Positions 45,687-55,012 are shown, numbered from the stretch's first letter. The stretch is 64,000 bases of DNA from Gemmatimonadota bacterium (GCA_022820995.1 JAJEEM010000042.1:19543-83542); one strand, 5' to 3'. Numbers and translations: made by a program. The notes: generated by a model from the letters alone, not told the origin.

Positions 45687-46960
45687 GAGGCGAGAATCGG
45701 CACGGCGCCGGGGGGTTCCTCCCGGCGGGCCGCCTGTATGCGGTCGAAGAAGAGGACGGTGAACGCCTCGATCTCGTGATCGGGGTAGAGCGAGGCCACC
45801 TTGGCGCGCACCGCCTCGCGAGCGGCCTCGCTGCCGAAGAACTCGTCCGCCACCTCGTCCAGCTCCTCGAGGTGCGTCTCGCAGAACTCCACGAAGCGGT
45901 CGGTCTCGAACCTGGCCTCCGCGATCCCGGCGCAGGCTCGAACCCTCTCGCCGACCGACATCCCCGGACGGCAGGCATCGAGGAACGGCTGCCAATCGAG
46001 GTTGATGCGCATCCGGCGCCGGGTCGCCGCGCAGAAGAGGGACCAGCGGAGATTCGCCTTGATGAGCCACGGGAAGTGGTAGTGGAGCGAGGTGACCTGC
46101 GAATCCGGACAGGGGTTCGCGAAGTCGATCGGCATCCACCGTCCGCCGCTGCGAAGCACCTCGCACGAATTGAAATCCCACCCGAAGAAAGCGTTGATCG
46201 TGAGTGTCGTGTCGCGGATCGCGGCGGCGTCCATCGGCTCGAGGTGATCGCGGTCGACGGTGTAGCGGTCGTGGGCCGGGGCGCCGGGGTCGTAGAGCAC
46301 GGCCCGCGTCTGGGGTCCCAGCCCGATGCAGCGGACGAAACGGTCGTGCTCCACCCCCTGCTGGAGGTGCATGACGAACTTGCCGCTGTCGTCGTAGGCG
46401 GCGCCGAGCGCCTCGTCGTCCTCGATCCGCGACACGCCGCGCCAGCCGCCGCCGTCGTAGGGCTTCATGAACACGGGATATCCCAGGTCGCGCGCCACGG
46501 CGGGAAGGTCGAAGAGCCGCGCGTAGCGCTTCAGGGTGACCGCGAGATCGTCCTGCGGGTCGTATGACTTGGGCGGGAGGAGCCACGTCCGCGGCACCGG
46601 GAGGCCCAGCCTCATCATCGCGCAGTAGGTGGAGTGCTTCTCCATCGACTGGACGCTCCACGGATTGTTGAACACGTAGAGCCCGTCCATGATCACGGAC
46701 TTCTTGATCCACTCCCGCGTCGGAAAATACCAGTGCGTGAGGCGGTCGATGACGACGTCGTACTTCCCCTTCTTCTGCAGGTCGAAGGGCTCGATCGTGA
46801 CGTCCTCGATATGGAAGCGGATCGAGCCGTCGGACGACGGGATCCGGGGGTTCAGCCGTTCGAGGATCGCGCGGTAGGCGATGGGCCAGCAGAGGTCCGC
46901 CCCGAGCGAGAGGCCGATGCGGCGCGTGACCTCGCCCGCGGACGTCGCCGGAGCCGTCAT
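45683..46960 (-). CDS. RimK-like ATP-grasp ligase (cluster gene 4)
   Basis: 425-residue ATP-grasp protein, distinct from the other three in the cluster. The N-terminal domain has YDVVIDRLTHWY and VFNNPWSVQSMEKHSTYCAMMRLGLPVPRTW, the preATP-grasp to ATP-grasp junction seen in RimK/glutathione-synthetase-like ligases. The ATP lysine is Lys166 in PVFMKPYDGGGWRG; metal and phosphate residues are in MPIDFANPCPDS (about 276-287). A helical C-terminal extension (about 300-415) is unusual. Such enzymes join a carboxylate to an amine via an acyl phosphate. ATGA overlaps at both ends. Substrates unknown. Confidence 0.82.
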   Translation of the reverse strand: MTAPATSAGEVTRRIGLSLGADLCWPIAYRAILERLNPRIPSSDGSIRFHIEDVTIEPFDLQKKGKYDVVIDRLTHWYFPTREWIKKSVIMDGLYVFNNPWSVQSMEKHSTYCAMMRLGLPVPRTWLLPPKSYDPQDDLAVTLKRYARLFDLPAVARDLGYPVFMKPYDGGGWRGVSRIEDDEALGAAYDDSGKFVMHLQQGVEHDRFVRCIGLGPQTRAVLYDPGAPAHDRYTVDRDHLEPMDAAAIRDTTLTINAFFGWDFNSCEVLRSGGRWMPIDFANPCPDSQVTSLHYHFPWLIKANLRWSLFCAATRRRMRINLDWQPFLDACRPGMSVGERVRACAGIAEARFETDRFVEFCETHLEELDEVADEFFGSEAAREAVRAKVASLYPDHEIEAFTVLFFDRIQAARREEPPGAVPILAS

Positions 46961-48153
46961 TCGTAGACCATCCAGAGCGGACCCGGGAAGAGCCACGACA
47001 GGCCCTCGCGCAGGCGGTCGCGCCAGTTCTCCCAGTTGTGGCCGTCGCGCGACTCGACGAAGCGCACGTCCGCGCCGCCGCGGCGGAGAGCGTGGATCAG
47101 GGCGCGATTCTCCGAGACGAGTGGTTCGTACACGCCCACGGAGACGAACGCCTTCTCCGCGATGGCGGTCGGCGCGGCCCGGTAGGCGTTCATCATGTCG
47201 ACGATGCGGTCGAAGACGGGGCCGCTCTCGTTGTCGCCGATATCCGTGAAGAGGAATGAGCCCGACTGGAGCAGGATGCGGCCGAAGCGGCCGGGATATT
47301 CGAGCGCGGCGTGGAACGATGCGACGGCGCCCAGACTCGCGCCCATGAGGCCGCGCGACTCCGGGTCCGGGAGGAGCGGATAGTCGCGTTCGAGGCGGGG
47401 GAGCAGCTCTTCGGCGACGAACCGGGCGTGCGCCGGATCTGCCGAGTATTCCGACATCCGGTCGCCCGGGTGCAGAAGGGCGACGATCATGCGGGGGACC
47501 TCGAAGCGGTCGATCAGTCGGTCGAGCACGTGCTTCAAGCCGGCGTATTCGACGTAGTCCCCGCCGTCGTGCACGATGAGCAGCGGGTAGCGCCGGTTGG
47601 CGCGGAACTCCGCCGGACGGTACACCGTCACGTGACGGGCGGATTCCAGCGCCCCGCTCTCGACCGCGAGTTCGTCCATTTCGCCGTGCCGGACCTCCCC
47701 GCTCTCGCGGGCCCAGTCGGGGATCTCGTAGCCCCGTGCCTGCACGACGGAGTTCGCGCCGAACGGATCGCGGGCGCGCTGGGGGTTCAGCGGATCCTCG
47801 ATCCACTCGGCGCGGCCGCGGGCGAGCACCTCGATCTTGTACTCCACCCGGGACTCGTCGGGGAGTTCGAGCGTGTAGCACCAGAGGTCGGTTCCGTCCA
47901 GGCGGCGGAAGGGCGCCGAGGTCTGGAGTCCGTGCACCCAGTGTCGCAGGCGCACGGCGTCGGCGTGGCCCCGGTACACGAAGGTGTAGAGTGGAGGCTC
48001 GGCGAGGGGGAACTCGTTCGCATCGACGAACGCGTCGACCGCATCCGCCGCAGCGAACCCCGCGACGAGCTGCTTCTCGAGCGCCGCGATCGCGGGCGAA
48101 CGCGGCATCGAAAGATCGTACCCGTGTTCCCGGGCGCCGGCGTCGAATCGCAT
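46957..48153 (-). CDS. Enterochelin-esterase-like hydrolase with N-terminal E-set domain (cluster gene 3)
   Basis: 398-residue hydrolase. The N-terminal domain (about 25-140, PPLYTFVYRGHADAVRLRHWV to PLNPQRARDPFG) is an early-set beta-sandwich related to glycogen-binding CBM48/Fes N-domains. The C-terminal esterase has Ser273 in GLMGASLGAVASFH and His372 in DGHNWENWRDRL. No signal peptide. In Fes-type enzymes this arrangement cleaves ester-linked amino-acid conjugates; here the substrate may be made by the neighbouring ligases. It starts 8 bases after gene 2 and overlaps gene 4. Confidence 0.85.
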   Translation of the reverse strand: MRFDAGAREHGYDLSMPRSPAIAALEKQLVAGFAAADAVDAFVDANEFPLAEPPLYTFVYRGHADAVRLRHWVHGLQTSAPFRRLDGTDLWCYTLELPDESRVEYKIEVLARGRAEWIEDPLNPQRARDPFGANSVVQARGYEIPDWARESGEVRHGEMDELAVESGALESARHVTVYRPAEFRANRRYPLLIVHDGGDYVEYAGLKHVLDRLIDRFEVPRMIVALLHPGDRMSEYSADPAHARFVAEELLPRLERDYPLLPDPESRGLMGASLGAVASFHAALEYPGRFGRILLQSGSFLFTDIGDNESGPVFDRIVDMMNAYRAAPTAIAEKAFVSVGVYEPLVSENRALIHALRRGGADVRFVESRDGHNWENWRDRLREGLSWLFPGPLWMVYE

Positions 48154-48161
48154 GGGCCGGA

Positions 48162-49157
48162 CTACGCAGCCGCGCGGAAGGGGACCCGGCGGCCCGTCGG
48201 ATCGAGGCGCTCGACGCCGTCCACGCCGCTCCAGCCGTCGCCGGCCCGGTCGATTCGCCGGCCCGGGTCGAGGAGGACGCACGAGGCCGGGGCGAAGCGG
48301 GCTGCGAGCCGCGCCCCCCGCGTCCGGTCGTCCAGCGCCAGGCGGGCCGAGGCGTGGGGAAGCGCGACGATCCCCTCGGCGATCCCGAGACCCGCATCGA
48401 ACACCTCGGGGTTCCCCTCCCCCCACGGCGGCCGATCGTGAAACAGGACGATGCGCTCCGTCAGCACCATCGCGCCGGCCGAGCGGGCGATCACGGTGCG
48501 CCCTCCGAGGAGTTCTCGTCCGCCGAACAGGCGAAGCCGGCTGAGCAGATTCGAGACGTGCCCGCCCTCGACGACGATCAGCTCGACCCCGTCGAGGCGC
48601 GCGTCCACCTCCCGTCGCTGCGATCGCACGGCATCGCGCTCGCCCGGCGCCATGCGCCCTTCGAACTCCGAGCGAATCTCGACCACGCGGTCCAGATGGC
48701 GCGCATCGAGGCATCGAACCGCTTCGAGAGCCTCCTCGCGCTCGGCGGCGAGCACCGTCTCGTCTCCCCGCAGCCCGGTCAGCTGCCGATGCGCGTCGAT
48801 GAGACCGTGGAGCCGCAGGTTGTAGGCGCGGCGCAGCGCCCTGAGCCGGTTCCGGCTTTCGAGGTGCGCACGCGCGAGTTCCGCGTCCGCCTCGGCGATC
48901 CGGTCGGAGCGCCGATAGAGTTCAAGATCCACGACGCGGTCCGCCAGGCGGGGATTGATGAGTCCTTCGTTCGCCTCCCGGTCCCGCCATCCGGCGGTGA
49001 TGGCCGCGATCCGCGCGCCCGGAGACAGCGCGCCACCGGCCTCCAGTTCCCGCACCACGTCGATGAGGGCGAGGTCGCCCCCTCGCGGACCCAGGAGGAC
49101 GAGCCGGGACGGGGACCCGGCGTGGTCCGTGGCCCGGCGCCTTCTCGACACTCTCAT
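48162..49157 (-). CDS. S51 (cyanophycinase/peptidase E)-like protein with helical insert (cluster gene 2)
   Basis: 331-residue protein with the class-I glutamine-amidotransferase-like fold of peptidase family S51. RLVLLGPRGG is strand 1, VVEGGHVSNLL (195-205) matches the family GG-N turn, and Ser226 in IARSAGAMVL is the expected nucleophile; LPHASARL (His268) is the likely catalytic His. Between residues 82 and 182 is a charged, coiled-coil-like insert absent from peptidase E. Family members cut dipeptides or cyanophycin, a polymer built by an ATP-grasp enzyme, so its place in an ATP-grasp operon is suggestive. ATGA overlap with gene 1. Confidence 0.72.
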   Translation of the reverse strand: MRVSRRRRATDHAGSPSRLVLLGPRGGDLALIDVVRELEAGGALSPGARIAAITAGWRDREANEGLINPRLADRVVDLELYRRSDRIAEADAELARAHLESRNRLRALRRAYNLRLHGLIDAHRQLTGLRGDETVLAAEREEALEAVRCLDARHLDRVVEIRSEFEGRMAPGERDAVRSQRREVDARLDGVELIVVEGGHVSNLLSRLRLFGGRELLGGRTVIARSAGAMVLTERIVLFHDRPPWGEGNPEVFDAGLGIAEGIVALPHASARLALDDRTRGARLAARFAPASCVLLDPGRRIDRAGDGWSGVDGVERLDPTGRRVPFRAAA

Positions 49158-50377
49158 GCGGCGCGCACTCTCACCCAGCGCCCGACCGCGTCGAGCATTT
49201 CGCGCAGTTCGTCGTAATCCGGGTGCCGCAGGCGGAGCCAGGCGTTCGCCATGTATCCGGCTTCCACCGGCTGGGTGGGCGTACCGGGCGGCGGCAGGTG
49301 CGTGTCGATGATCCACTCCCCGAAATGGGCTTCGACCTTCTCCAGACCCTCATACCCCGCGATCCGCCCATCGTTTTCGGGTCGCAACGTCACGATCCCC
49401 GCCGAGTACCGGCGCGACGCGTCCCGCAGTTTCCGGCCGTGCACGATGCAGGCCGCCCACTCGCGGTACACATCCAGTTCGTTCGCCGCGCCGTACAGGT
49501 CCCAGGCCCGGACGCCGGGCGGACGGCAACCGATCTCGGAGAATCTGAGTCCCTTCTCTCCGAAGAACCATTCCATGTGGGTGGCGGAGGTCCCGATCTC
49601 GAGCGCATCGATGACCCGCTGCCCCAGGTCCCGGACCTCCGCGTAGGCGTCGGCGGCGTCGATCCGGTTCGTGGCGATGAACTGGGGCGACACATCCCGC
49701 GTCCGCATCGCCTCGAGCACGTTCGGGTAGTAGTGGGTCATGAAGTCGTGGACCACCACGCCATCCACCGTCAGCGTGTCGTAGAAGGCCTCGTGTCCGT
49801 CCACGAACTCCTCGACCGCGACTTCGGCGCCATGCCCGACGCCGAGGCGCGGGAGGAGCGCCGCAAGCTGCATCTCATCGTCGACGCGATACGTGCCCGA
49901 GGCGCCGGCCCCGGCGCGAGGCTTGACGATGAGCGGATAACCGATCCTTCGCGCGAAACCCGCGATCTCCTCGCCATCGCCTCCCCCCATGGACTGAGCG
50001 GTCGCGATCCCCGCGGCGCGAAGGGCGTCCTTCATTGCCGGCTTGTCGCGGCACAGGTGCGCGGTCCTCACCGAGGTCCCCGCCAGTCCGGCGGCTTCCC
50101 GCACGCGGGCGACCGGAAGGATGTGGGCTTCCACGGTGGCCTCGAGGCGATCCACGGGGCGCCGCCGGTGGATCTCGCGAAGGGCGTGCGCGAGCGCGCC
50201 CTCGTCGCACACGGAGCCGACCTGCTCGTAGCAGGTGAGCCACCGGTGCAGATCCGGGCCGAGCGCCTCCAGGGGGGCTTCGCCCACCGCCGACACGTCC
50301 GCGCCGATCTCGTGCAGACCGCGCACGAAGTCCTTCTGGTTCCCGGGAAACAGGGGTTCAACGAATACGACGTGCAT
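49154..50377 (-). CDS. ATP-grasp ligase A (cluster gene 1, leftward)
   Basis: 407-residue ATP-grasp enzyme. A Rossmann-like preATP-grasp domain (1-108) is followed by an RDK motif (110-112), ATP lysine Lys152 in PLIVKPRAGAGASGT, VEEFVDG (188-194) and the metal/phosphate block HMEWFFGEKGLRFSEIGCRPPG (Glu281, Arg285). The same block marks ligases B and C, so the three are paralogues. The ATG at 50377 begins the first strand MHVVFVEPLF; the frame extends upstream without domain content. Divergent from ligase B with 124 bases between starts. It probably makes an amide or peptide bond; substrates unknown. Confidence 0.85.
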   Translation of the reverse strand: MHVVFVEPLFPGNQKDFVRGLHEIGADVSAVGEAPLEALGPDLHRWLTCYEQVGSVCDEGALAHALREIHRRRPVDRLEATVEAHILPVARVREAAGLAGTSVRTAHLCRDKPAMKDALRAAGIATAQSMGGGDGEEIAGFARRIGYPLIVKPRAGAGASGTYRVDDEMQLAALLPRLGVGHGAEVAVEEFVDGHEAFYDTLTVDGVVVHDFMTHYYPNVLEAMRTRDVSPQFIATNRIDAADAYAEVRDLGQRVIDALEIGTSATHMEWFFGEKGLRFSEIGCRPPGVRAWDLYGAANELDVYREWAACIVHGRKLRDASRRYSAGIVTLRPENDGRIAGYEGLEKVEAHFGEWIIDTHLPPPGTPTQPVEAGYMANAWLRLRHPDYDELREMLDAVGRWVRVRAA

Positions 50378-50501
50378 TGCTTCGCCAACGACTCGTGGGA
50401 AAAACTTCACTTTGAGGGCCCGACATAGTACAGTCCCTGCTCTCAAACGCCAGCCCGTCCGGCGGCGGCCGTCCGGCCCGCCGCGGGAACCCGGAAGATC
50501 C

Positions 50502-51725
50502 ATGCTCAACGTCGCATTCGTCGCCCCGTTCTATCTCCCTACCACGCTGCGCTTTCTGGAGGCCGCCGCGGGGCTCGCCGACGTGCGCCTCGGGGTCGTG
50601 ACGCAGGAGCCGCCCGAACGAACGCCGGCCTCCCTCCGGCAGCGGATCGCGGCGCACGTCCAGGTCGAGGATGCGCTGTCGGCGGAGGGCATCCACATCG
50701 GGCTCCGCCGGCTCTCCGCCGAACTCGGCGGGATCGACCGCCTGCTGGGCGCGCTGGAGGAGCTTCAGGTACCGCTCGGGGAGCTGCGCGACGCCCTGGG
50801 GTTCGCCGGGATGGGTGGAGCCGCCGCGCGCAATTTCCGCGACAAATCCCTGATGAAGGACGTGCTCCGGGCACACGGCCTGCCCTGTGCCCGGCACACA
50901 CTGGTCCGGGGGGAGGACGAGGCAACGGCCTTCTCGGATGCGACGGGCTTCCCCCTCATCGTGAAGCCGCCGGCCGGTTCCGGCGCCCGCGGCACGTTCC
51001 GCGTCGAAACGCCGGAGCAGTTGCGCACGGCGATCGCGCTGTCGCGTCCGAGCGCCGAGCGGCCGACGCTCGTCGAGGAGTTCGTCGTGGGCGAAGAACA
51101 CTCCTTCGACGCGGTCTCGGTCGGCGGGCGCCTCGTCTGGCACTCGATCAACCACTACCTGCCTTCCCCGCTCGAGGTGCTGCGCGAGCCGTGGATCCAG
51201 TGGTGCGTCCTCCTCCCGCGGGAGGTCGATTCGCCCCGGTACGAGGAGATCCGGCGCGTTGCCGGACCCGCGCTCGATGCGCTCGGGATGGAGACGGGGC
51301 TGAGCCACATGGAGTGGTTCCGGCGGCCCGACGGTTCGGTGGCGATCTCCGAAGTCGGGGCCCGCCCCCCGGGCGCCCAGTTCGTCACGCTGATCTCGCA
51401 GGCGCACGACTTCGACCTCTACCGTGCCTGGGCCCACCTCCTGGTCTTCGACGAGTTCGACGCCCCGCCTCGCCCCTATGCGGCCGGCGCGGCCTATCTC
51501 CGGGGACAGGGCCGGGGCCCCGTGCGACGGGTGGCCGGCATCGAGGAGATCGCGAACGACCTCGGGCCGCTCTGCGTCGAGTGGCGCATCCCTCGAGCGG
51601 GACAGGCGCAGAGCGCGTCCTACGAGGGAGAGGGCTACATCATCGTCCGCCATCCGCACACGGAGGTCGTCGAGGAGGCGCTGGGGCGGATCATCACCCG
51701 CGTGCGGGTGGAACTCGCCAAGTAA
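50502..51725 (+). CDS. ATP-grasp ligase B (rightward)
   Basis: 407-residue paralogue of ligase A, the same length. Motifs: NVAFVAPFYL strand, RDK (113-115), Lys155 in PLIVKPPAGSGARGT, VEEFVVG (191-197) and SHMEWFRRPDGSVAISEVGARPPG (Glu284, Arg288). GGAAG lies before the ATG. Together with ligase C, 20 bases downstream, it forms the rightward arm of the divergent cluster. The N-terminal domain is the least conserved part of the three proteins, hinting at different substrates for each. Confidence 0.85.
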   Translation: MLNVAFVAPFYLPTTLRFLEAAAGLADVRLGVVTQEPPERTPASLRQRIAAHVQVEDALSAEGIHIGLRRLSAELGGIDRLLGALEELQVPLGELRDALGFAGMGGAAARNFRDKSLMKDVLRAHGLPCARHTLVRGEDEATAFSDATGFPLIVKPPAGSGARGTFRVETPEQLRTAIALSRPSAERPTLVEEFVVGEEHSFDAVSVGGRLVWHSINHYLPSPLEVLREPWIQWCVLLPREVDSPRYEEIRRVAGPALDALGMETGLSHMEWFRRPDGSVAISEVGARPPGAQFVTLISQAHDFDLYRAWAHLLVFDEFDAPPRPYAAGAAYLRGQGRGPVRRVAGIEEIANDLGPLCVEWRIPRAGQAQSASYEGEGYIIVRHPHTEVVEEALGRIITRVRVELAK

Positions 51726-51745
51726 CGAAACCATTCAACGGAACC

Positions 51746-52963
51746 ATGAACGTACTGATGATTTCGCCGGGTTACCCGGCCGAGATGACGTATTTCACAC
51801 GGGGGCTCGCGGAGGTGGGCGCGAACGTCATCGGCCTGGGCGATCAGCCCGGGTCGGCACTGCCCGAGGTCGCCCGGAGGAACGTGTCCACGCACCTGCA
51901 GGTGAGGTCGCTGGCGGATGAGGCGGATGTGCTGCGGCAGGTCGCCGCGCTCGCCGAGAGCACCCGCATCGACCGCGTGGAGTGTCTCTGGGAGCCCTTC
52001 ATGATCCTCGCGGCGCGGCTGCGGGAGATGCTGGAGCTGCCCGGGCCGACCGTCGCGCAGACGCTCCCCTTCCGCGACAAGGAGGTGATGAAGGACGTCC
52101 TCGACGGCGCGGGGATCCGGACGCCCCGACACGGGAGGGCAACGAGCGGCGCCGAGTGCCGCGAGGTCGCGGAGCGCGTCGGCTTCCCGCTCATCGTGAA
52201 GCCCGTCGACGGGGCCGGCTCGGCGGACACGCACCGGGTCGATTCGGCGCGGGAACTGGAGCGGATCCTTCCGGCCCTCCGGCACGTCCCGCAGGTCACG
52301 GTGGAGGAGTTCATCGAGGGCGAGGACATGACCTTCGACACGGTCACGGTCGGGGGTGTCGTCGCGCACTACAATATCTGCCGCTACTGGCCCCGTGCGC
52401 TCGAGTCGAAGACGCACGAGTGGCTCAGCCCCATCACCTATGCGCTGCGCGACGTGGAGGCTGATGATGTCGCGGCCGGGCGCGAGATGGGGTTCGCCGT
52501 GCTCGCCGCGCTCGGATTCGAGACCGGCTACACGCACATGGAGTGGTACCGGACGGCGGACGGGGAGGCCGTCTTCGGCGAAATCGCCGCGAGGCCCCCC
52601 GGCGTGCGGACGGTCGACCTCATCAACTTCGCGAGCGACATCGACACCTATCGCGGGTGGGCCGAGGGCGTCGTGCATGCGAAGTGGTCGCAGCCGGTGG
52701 AACGGAAGTACAACGCCTGCTGGATCGTCAAGCGGGCGCGCGGACAGGGCCGGATCCAGCGCATCGAGGGGCTCGGCCCCCTGCTCCAGGAGTACGGCGA
52801 GCGGGTGTGCAGCCTCGATCTGCTCCCGGTCGGGTCGCCACGGCGTAACTGGCAGGCCACGCTCGTCTCCGACGGGATGATCTTCCTCCGGCATCCCGAC
52901 CTCGGGGCGCTGGAGACGATCGCCGGCGAGTTCGCGACGCGGCTGCAACTCTACGCGGCCTGA
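51746..52963 (+). CDS. ATP-grasp ligase C (rightward)
   Basis: 405-residue third paralogue. Motifs: NVLMISPGYPAEM strand, RDK (110-112), Lys152 in PLIVKPVDGAGSADT, VEEFIEG (186-192) and THMEWYRTADGEAVFGEIAARPPG (Glu279, Arg283). The glycine loop after the lysine is GAGSADT, slightly different from A and B. The N-terminal domain aligns best with ligase A by eye. The 3' end overlaps the convergent glgB by 13 bases. Confidence 0.85.
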   Translation: MNVLMISPGYPAEMTYFTRGLAEVGANVIGLGDQPGSALPEVARRNVSTHLQVRSLADEADVLRQVAALAESTRIDRVECLWEPFMILAARLREMLELPGPTVAQTLPFRDKEVMKDVLDGAGIRTPRHGRATSGAECREVAERVGFPLIVKPVDGAGSADTHRVDSARELERILPALRHVPQVTVEEFIEGEDMTFDTVTVGGVVAHYNICRYWPRALESKTHEWLSPITYALRDVEADDVAAGREMGFAVLAALGFETGYTHMEWYRTADGEAVFGEIAARPPGVRTVDLINFASDIDTYRGWAEGVVHAKWSQPVERKYNACWIVKRARGQGRIQRIEGLGPLLQEYGERVCSLDLLPVGSPRRNWQATLVSDGMIFLRHPDLGALETIAGEFATRLQLYAA

Positions 52964-54960
52964 CCTCCCTTCCCCGGAGCCTCCGAGCGCGTGAGCACGA
53001 GGAAACCCAGCGGCGGGAGATCGAGCGCGAGCGAGGCGGGGCGTCCGTGGTGGGAAACCTCCTCCGCGCGAGCCGGAGGCGCGGCGCGCCCGCTCCCCCC
53101 GAAATCCGGGTCGCCGCTGTCCAGCAGGACGCGGTACGGCCCGGCTTCGGGAAGTGCGACCCGATACTGCGGCCACGCGGTCGCGGAGAAGTTCGCGACG
53201 ACGACGACCGCTCCCTCCCACTCCGGCCGCCAACGCACGTAGCTCAGTACGCTGTGCGACGCGTCGTGCACGTCCAGCCACTCGAACCCTTCCGGCCTGT
53301 GGTCGAAGGCGTGCAGCGCCGGCTCGCTCGCGTAGAGACGGTTCAGCGCGCGCACCCAGCGCCGGAGCCCGCGGTGTGCGCGGTGCGCCGGGTTCGCTGA
53401 CGCATCCGGAAGACCCCAGTCCAGCGCACCGTCCTCGTCCCATTCCCGCCGCTCCCCGATCTCCCCTCCCATGAAGAGGAGCTTGGCGCCGGGGTGCGTC
53501 CACATGTAGCCGAGGAGGAGGCGGAGACCGGCGAACTTCTCCTCGTCCGTCCCCGGCATCTTCTCAACGAGAGAACACTTCAGATGGACAACTTCATCAT
53601 GCGACAGGGGAAGGAGATACCGTTCCGAGTGCGCATAGTTAAGCGAGAACGTCAGGTGCCGGTGCAGGTGTGGACGCCGCTCCGGCGGAGCCGCCAGGAC
53701 CCGGAGCGTGTCGTTCATCCATCCCATGTTCCACTTGAAGTCGAACCCGAGCCCTCCCTCGTCCACGGGCGCCGTCACGCCCGGCCACGCGCTGCTCTCC
53801 TCCGCGAACAGGAGAACGCCCGGAAGGTCGCGGTGGACCATCTCCGAGAGCCCTTTCAGGAAGGCGATCGCGCCGAGGTTCTCCCGTCCCCCGAGTTCGT
53901 TCGGTTCCCACTCTCCCTCATCCCGCGAATAGTCGAGGTGGAGCATCGACGCCACCGCATCGACGCGCAGGCCGTCAACGTGGTAGTGCTCGATCCAGTA
54001 GCGGGCGCTCGAGAGGAGGAAGGAGACGACCTCGGGCCGGTTGAAATCGAAGGCGAGCGTGCCCCAGTCCGGATGAACGGCCCGCGATTCCTCCCCCATC
54101 TCGTAGAGGGGCGCGCCGTCGAACGTCCGCAGGCCGTGGAGGTCGGGGCCGAAGTGGCCGGGCACCCAGTCGAGCACGACGCCCAGCCCCAGGCGGTGGG
54201 CCTCGTCCACGAAATGCGCGAAGTCCTCCGGAGGTCCGTAGCGGGAGGTCGGGGCGAAGTACCCGACCGTCTGATATCCCCAGCTCCCGTCATACGGATG
54301 TTCCATGACGGGGAGGAGTTCGATGTGCGTGAAACCCAGGTCGGCCGCATAGGGCAGCAGCTCGCGGGCGAGCGCGCGGTACCCGAGCCACGAGCCGTCG
54401 GCGTTCCGGCGCCAGGAACCGGGATGGACCTCGTAGATGGAGATGGGGACCCCGGGAGTCGCGCGTTCCGGCCGGGTCTCGACCCACGCCGCATCCGTCC
54501 AGCCGTGCGGGGCGGTCGACACGACTCGCGACGCGGTGCCCGGCCTGACTTCGGCGGCGCGCCCGAGCGGATCGGCCTTGTCGACCTCGAGAGGGAGCCC
54601 GCCCGCCCCGGAGCCGACGCGGAATTTGTACAGCGCTCCGGGCCCGACGCCGGGGACGAAGCGCTCCCACACGCCGGCACCTCCCACCTGAGACATGGGA
54701 TGCGCCTCCCCCTCCCACCCGTTGAACGAGCCCACGACGCTGACCCGGTGGGCGCGCGGGGCCCATACGGCGAACCGCGTACCGGCCTCCCCGCCACGCG
54801 TGCAGGGGTGCGCTCCGAGGAGGCCGTGGAGCGCGGAGTCCCGTCCCGCGTGGAACGCCTCGAAGTAGGACGCCTTCAGAGGGAACGAAGGATCGCGTGC
54901 CGGGGTTTGGAGAGGTCCGGGCGGGCCGCTAGCTTTTTCCTGTTCGATCTGCCACCTCAT
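52951..54960 (-). CDS. glgB: 1,4-alpha-glucan branching enzyme
   Basis: 669-residue GH13 branching enzyme. The N-terminal CBM48 module (about 55-150, FAVWAPRAHRVSVVGSFNGWEG) is followed by the barrel with HIELLPVMEHPYDGSWGYQTVGYFAPTSRYG, nucleophile Asp334 (GLRVDAVASM), acid/base Glu387 (LFAEESSAWPG) and LSHDEVVH. The C-terminal domain closes near residue 660. The ATG at 54960 precedes the first recognisable region; the frame is open farther upstream but that would run into glgA. Divergent from glgA with 67 bases between. Confidence 0.95.
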   Translation of the reverse strand: MRWQIEQEKASGPPGPLQTPARDPSFPLKASYFEAFHAGRDSALHGLLGAHPCTRGGEAGTRFAVWAPRAHRVSVVGSFNGWEGEAHPMSQVGGAGVWERFVPGVGPGALYKFRVGSGAGGLPLEVDKADPLGRAAEVRPGTASRVVSTAPHGWTDAAWVETRPERATPGVPISIYEVHPGSWRRNADGSWLGYRALARELLPYAADLGFTHIELLPVMEHPYDGSWGYQTVGYFAPTSRYGPPEDFAHFVDEAHRLGLGVVLDWVPGHFGPDLHGLRTFDGAPLYEMGEESRAVHPDWGTLAFDFNRPEVVSFLLSSARYWIEHYHVDGLRVDAVASMLHLDYSRDEGEWEPNELGGRENLGAIAFLKGLSEMVHRDLPGVLLFAEESSAWPGVTAPVDEGGLGFDFKWNMGWMNDTLRVLAAPPERRPHLHRHLTFSLNYAHSERYLLPLSHDEVVHLKCSLVEKMPGTDEEKFAGLRLLLGYMWTHPGAKLLFMGGEIGERREWDEDGALDWGLPDASANPAHRAHRGLRRWVRALNRLYASEPALHAFDHRPEGFEWLDVHDASHSVLSYVRWRPEWEGAVVVVANFSATAWPQYRVALPEAGPYRVLLDSGDPDFGGSGRAAPPARAEEVSHHGRPASLALDLPPLGFLVLTRSEAPGKGGQAA

Positions 54961-55012
54961 CGCGGCGCGTCCGTCCGGACCGGACGCCGTCCCTTGCAGC
55001 CACACGTTCGCC

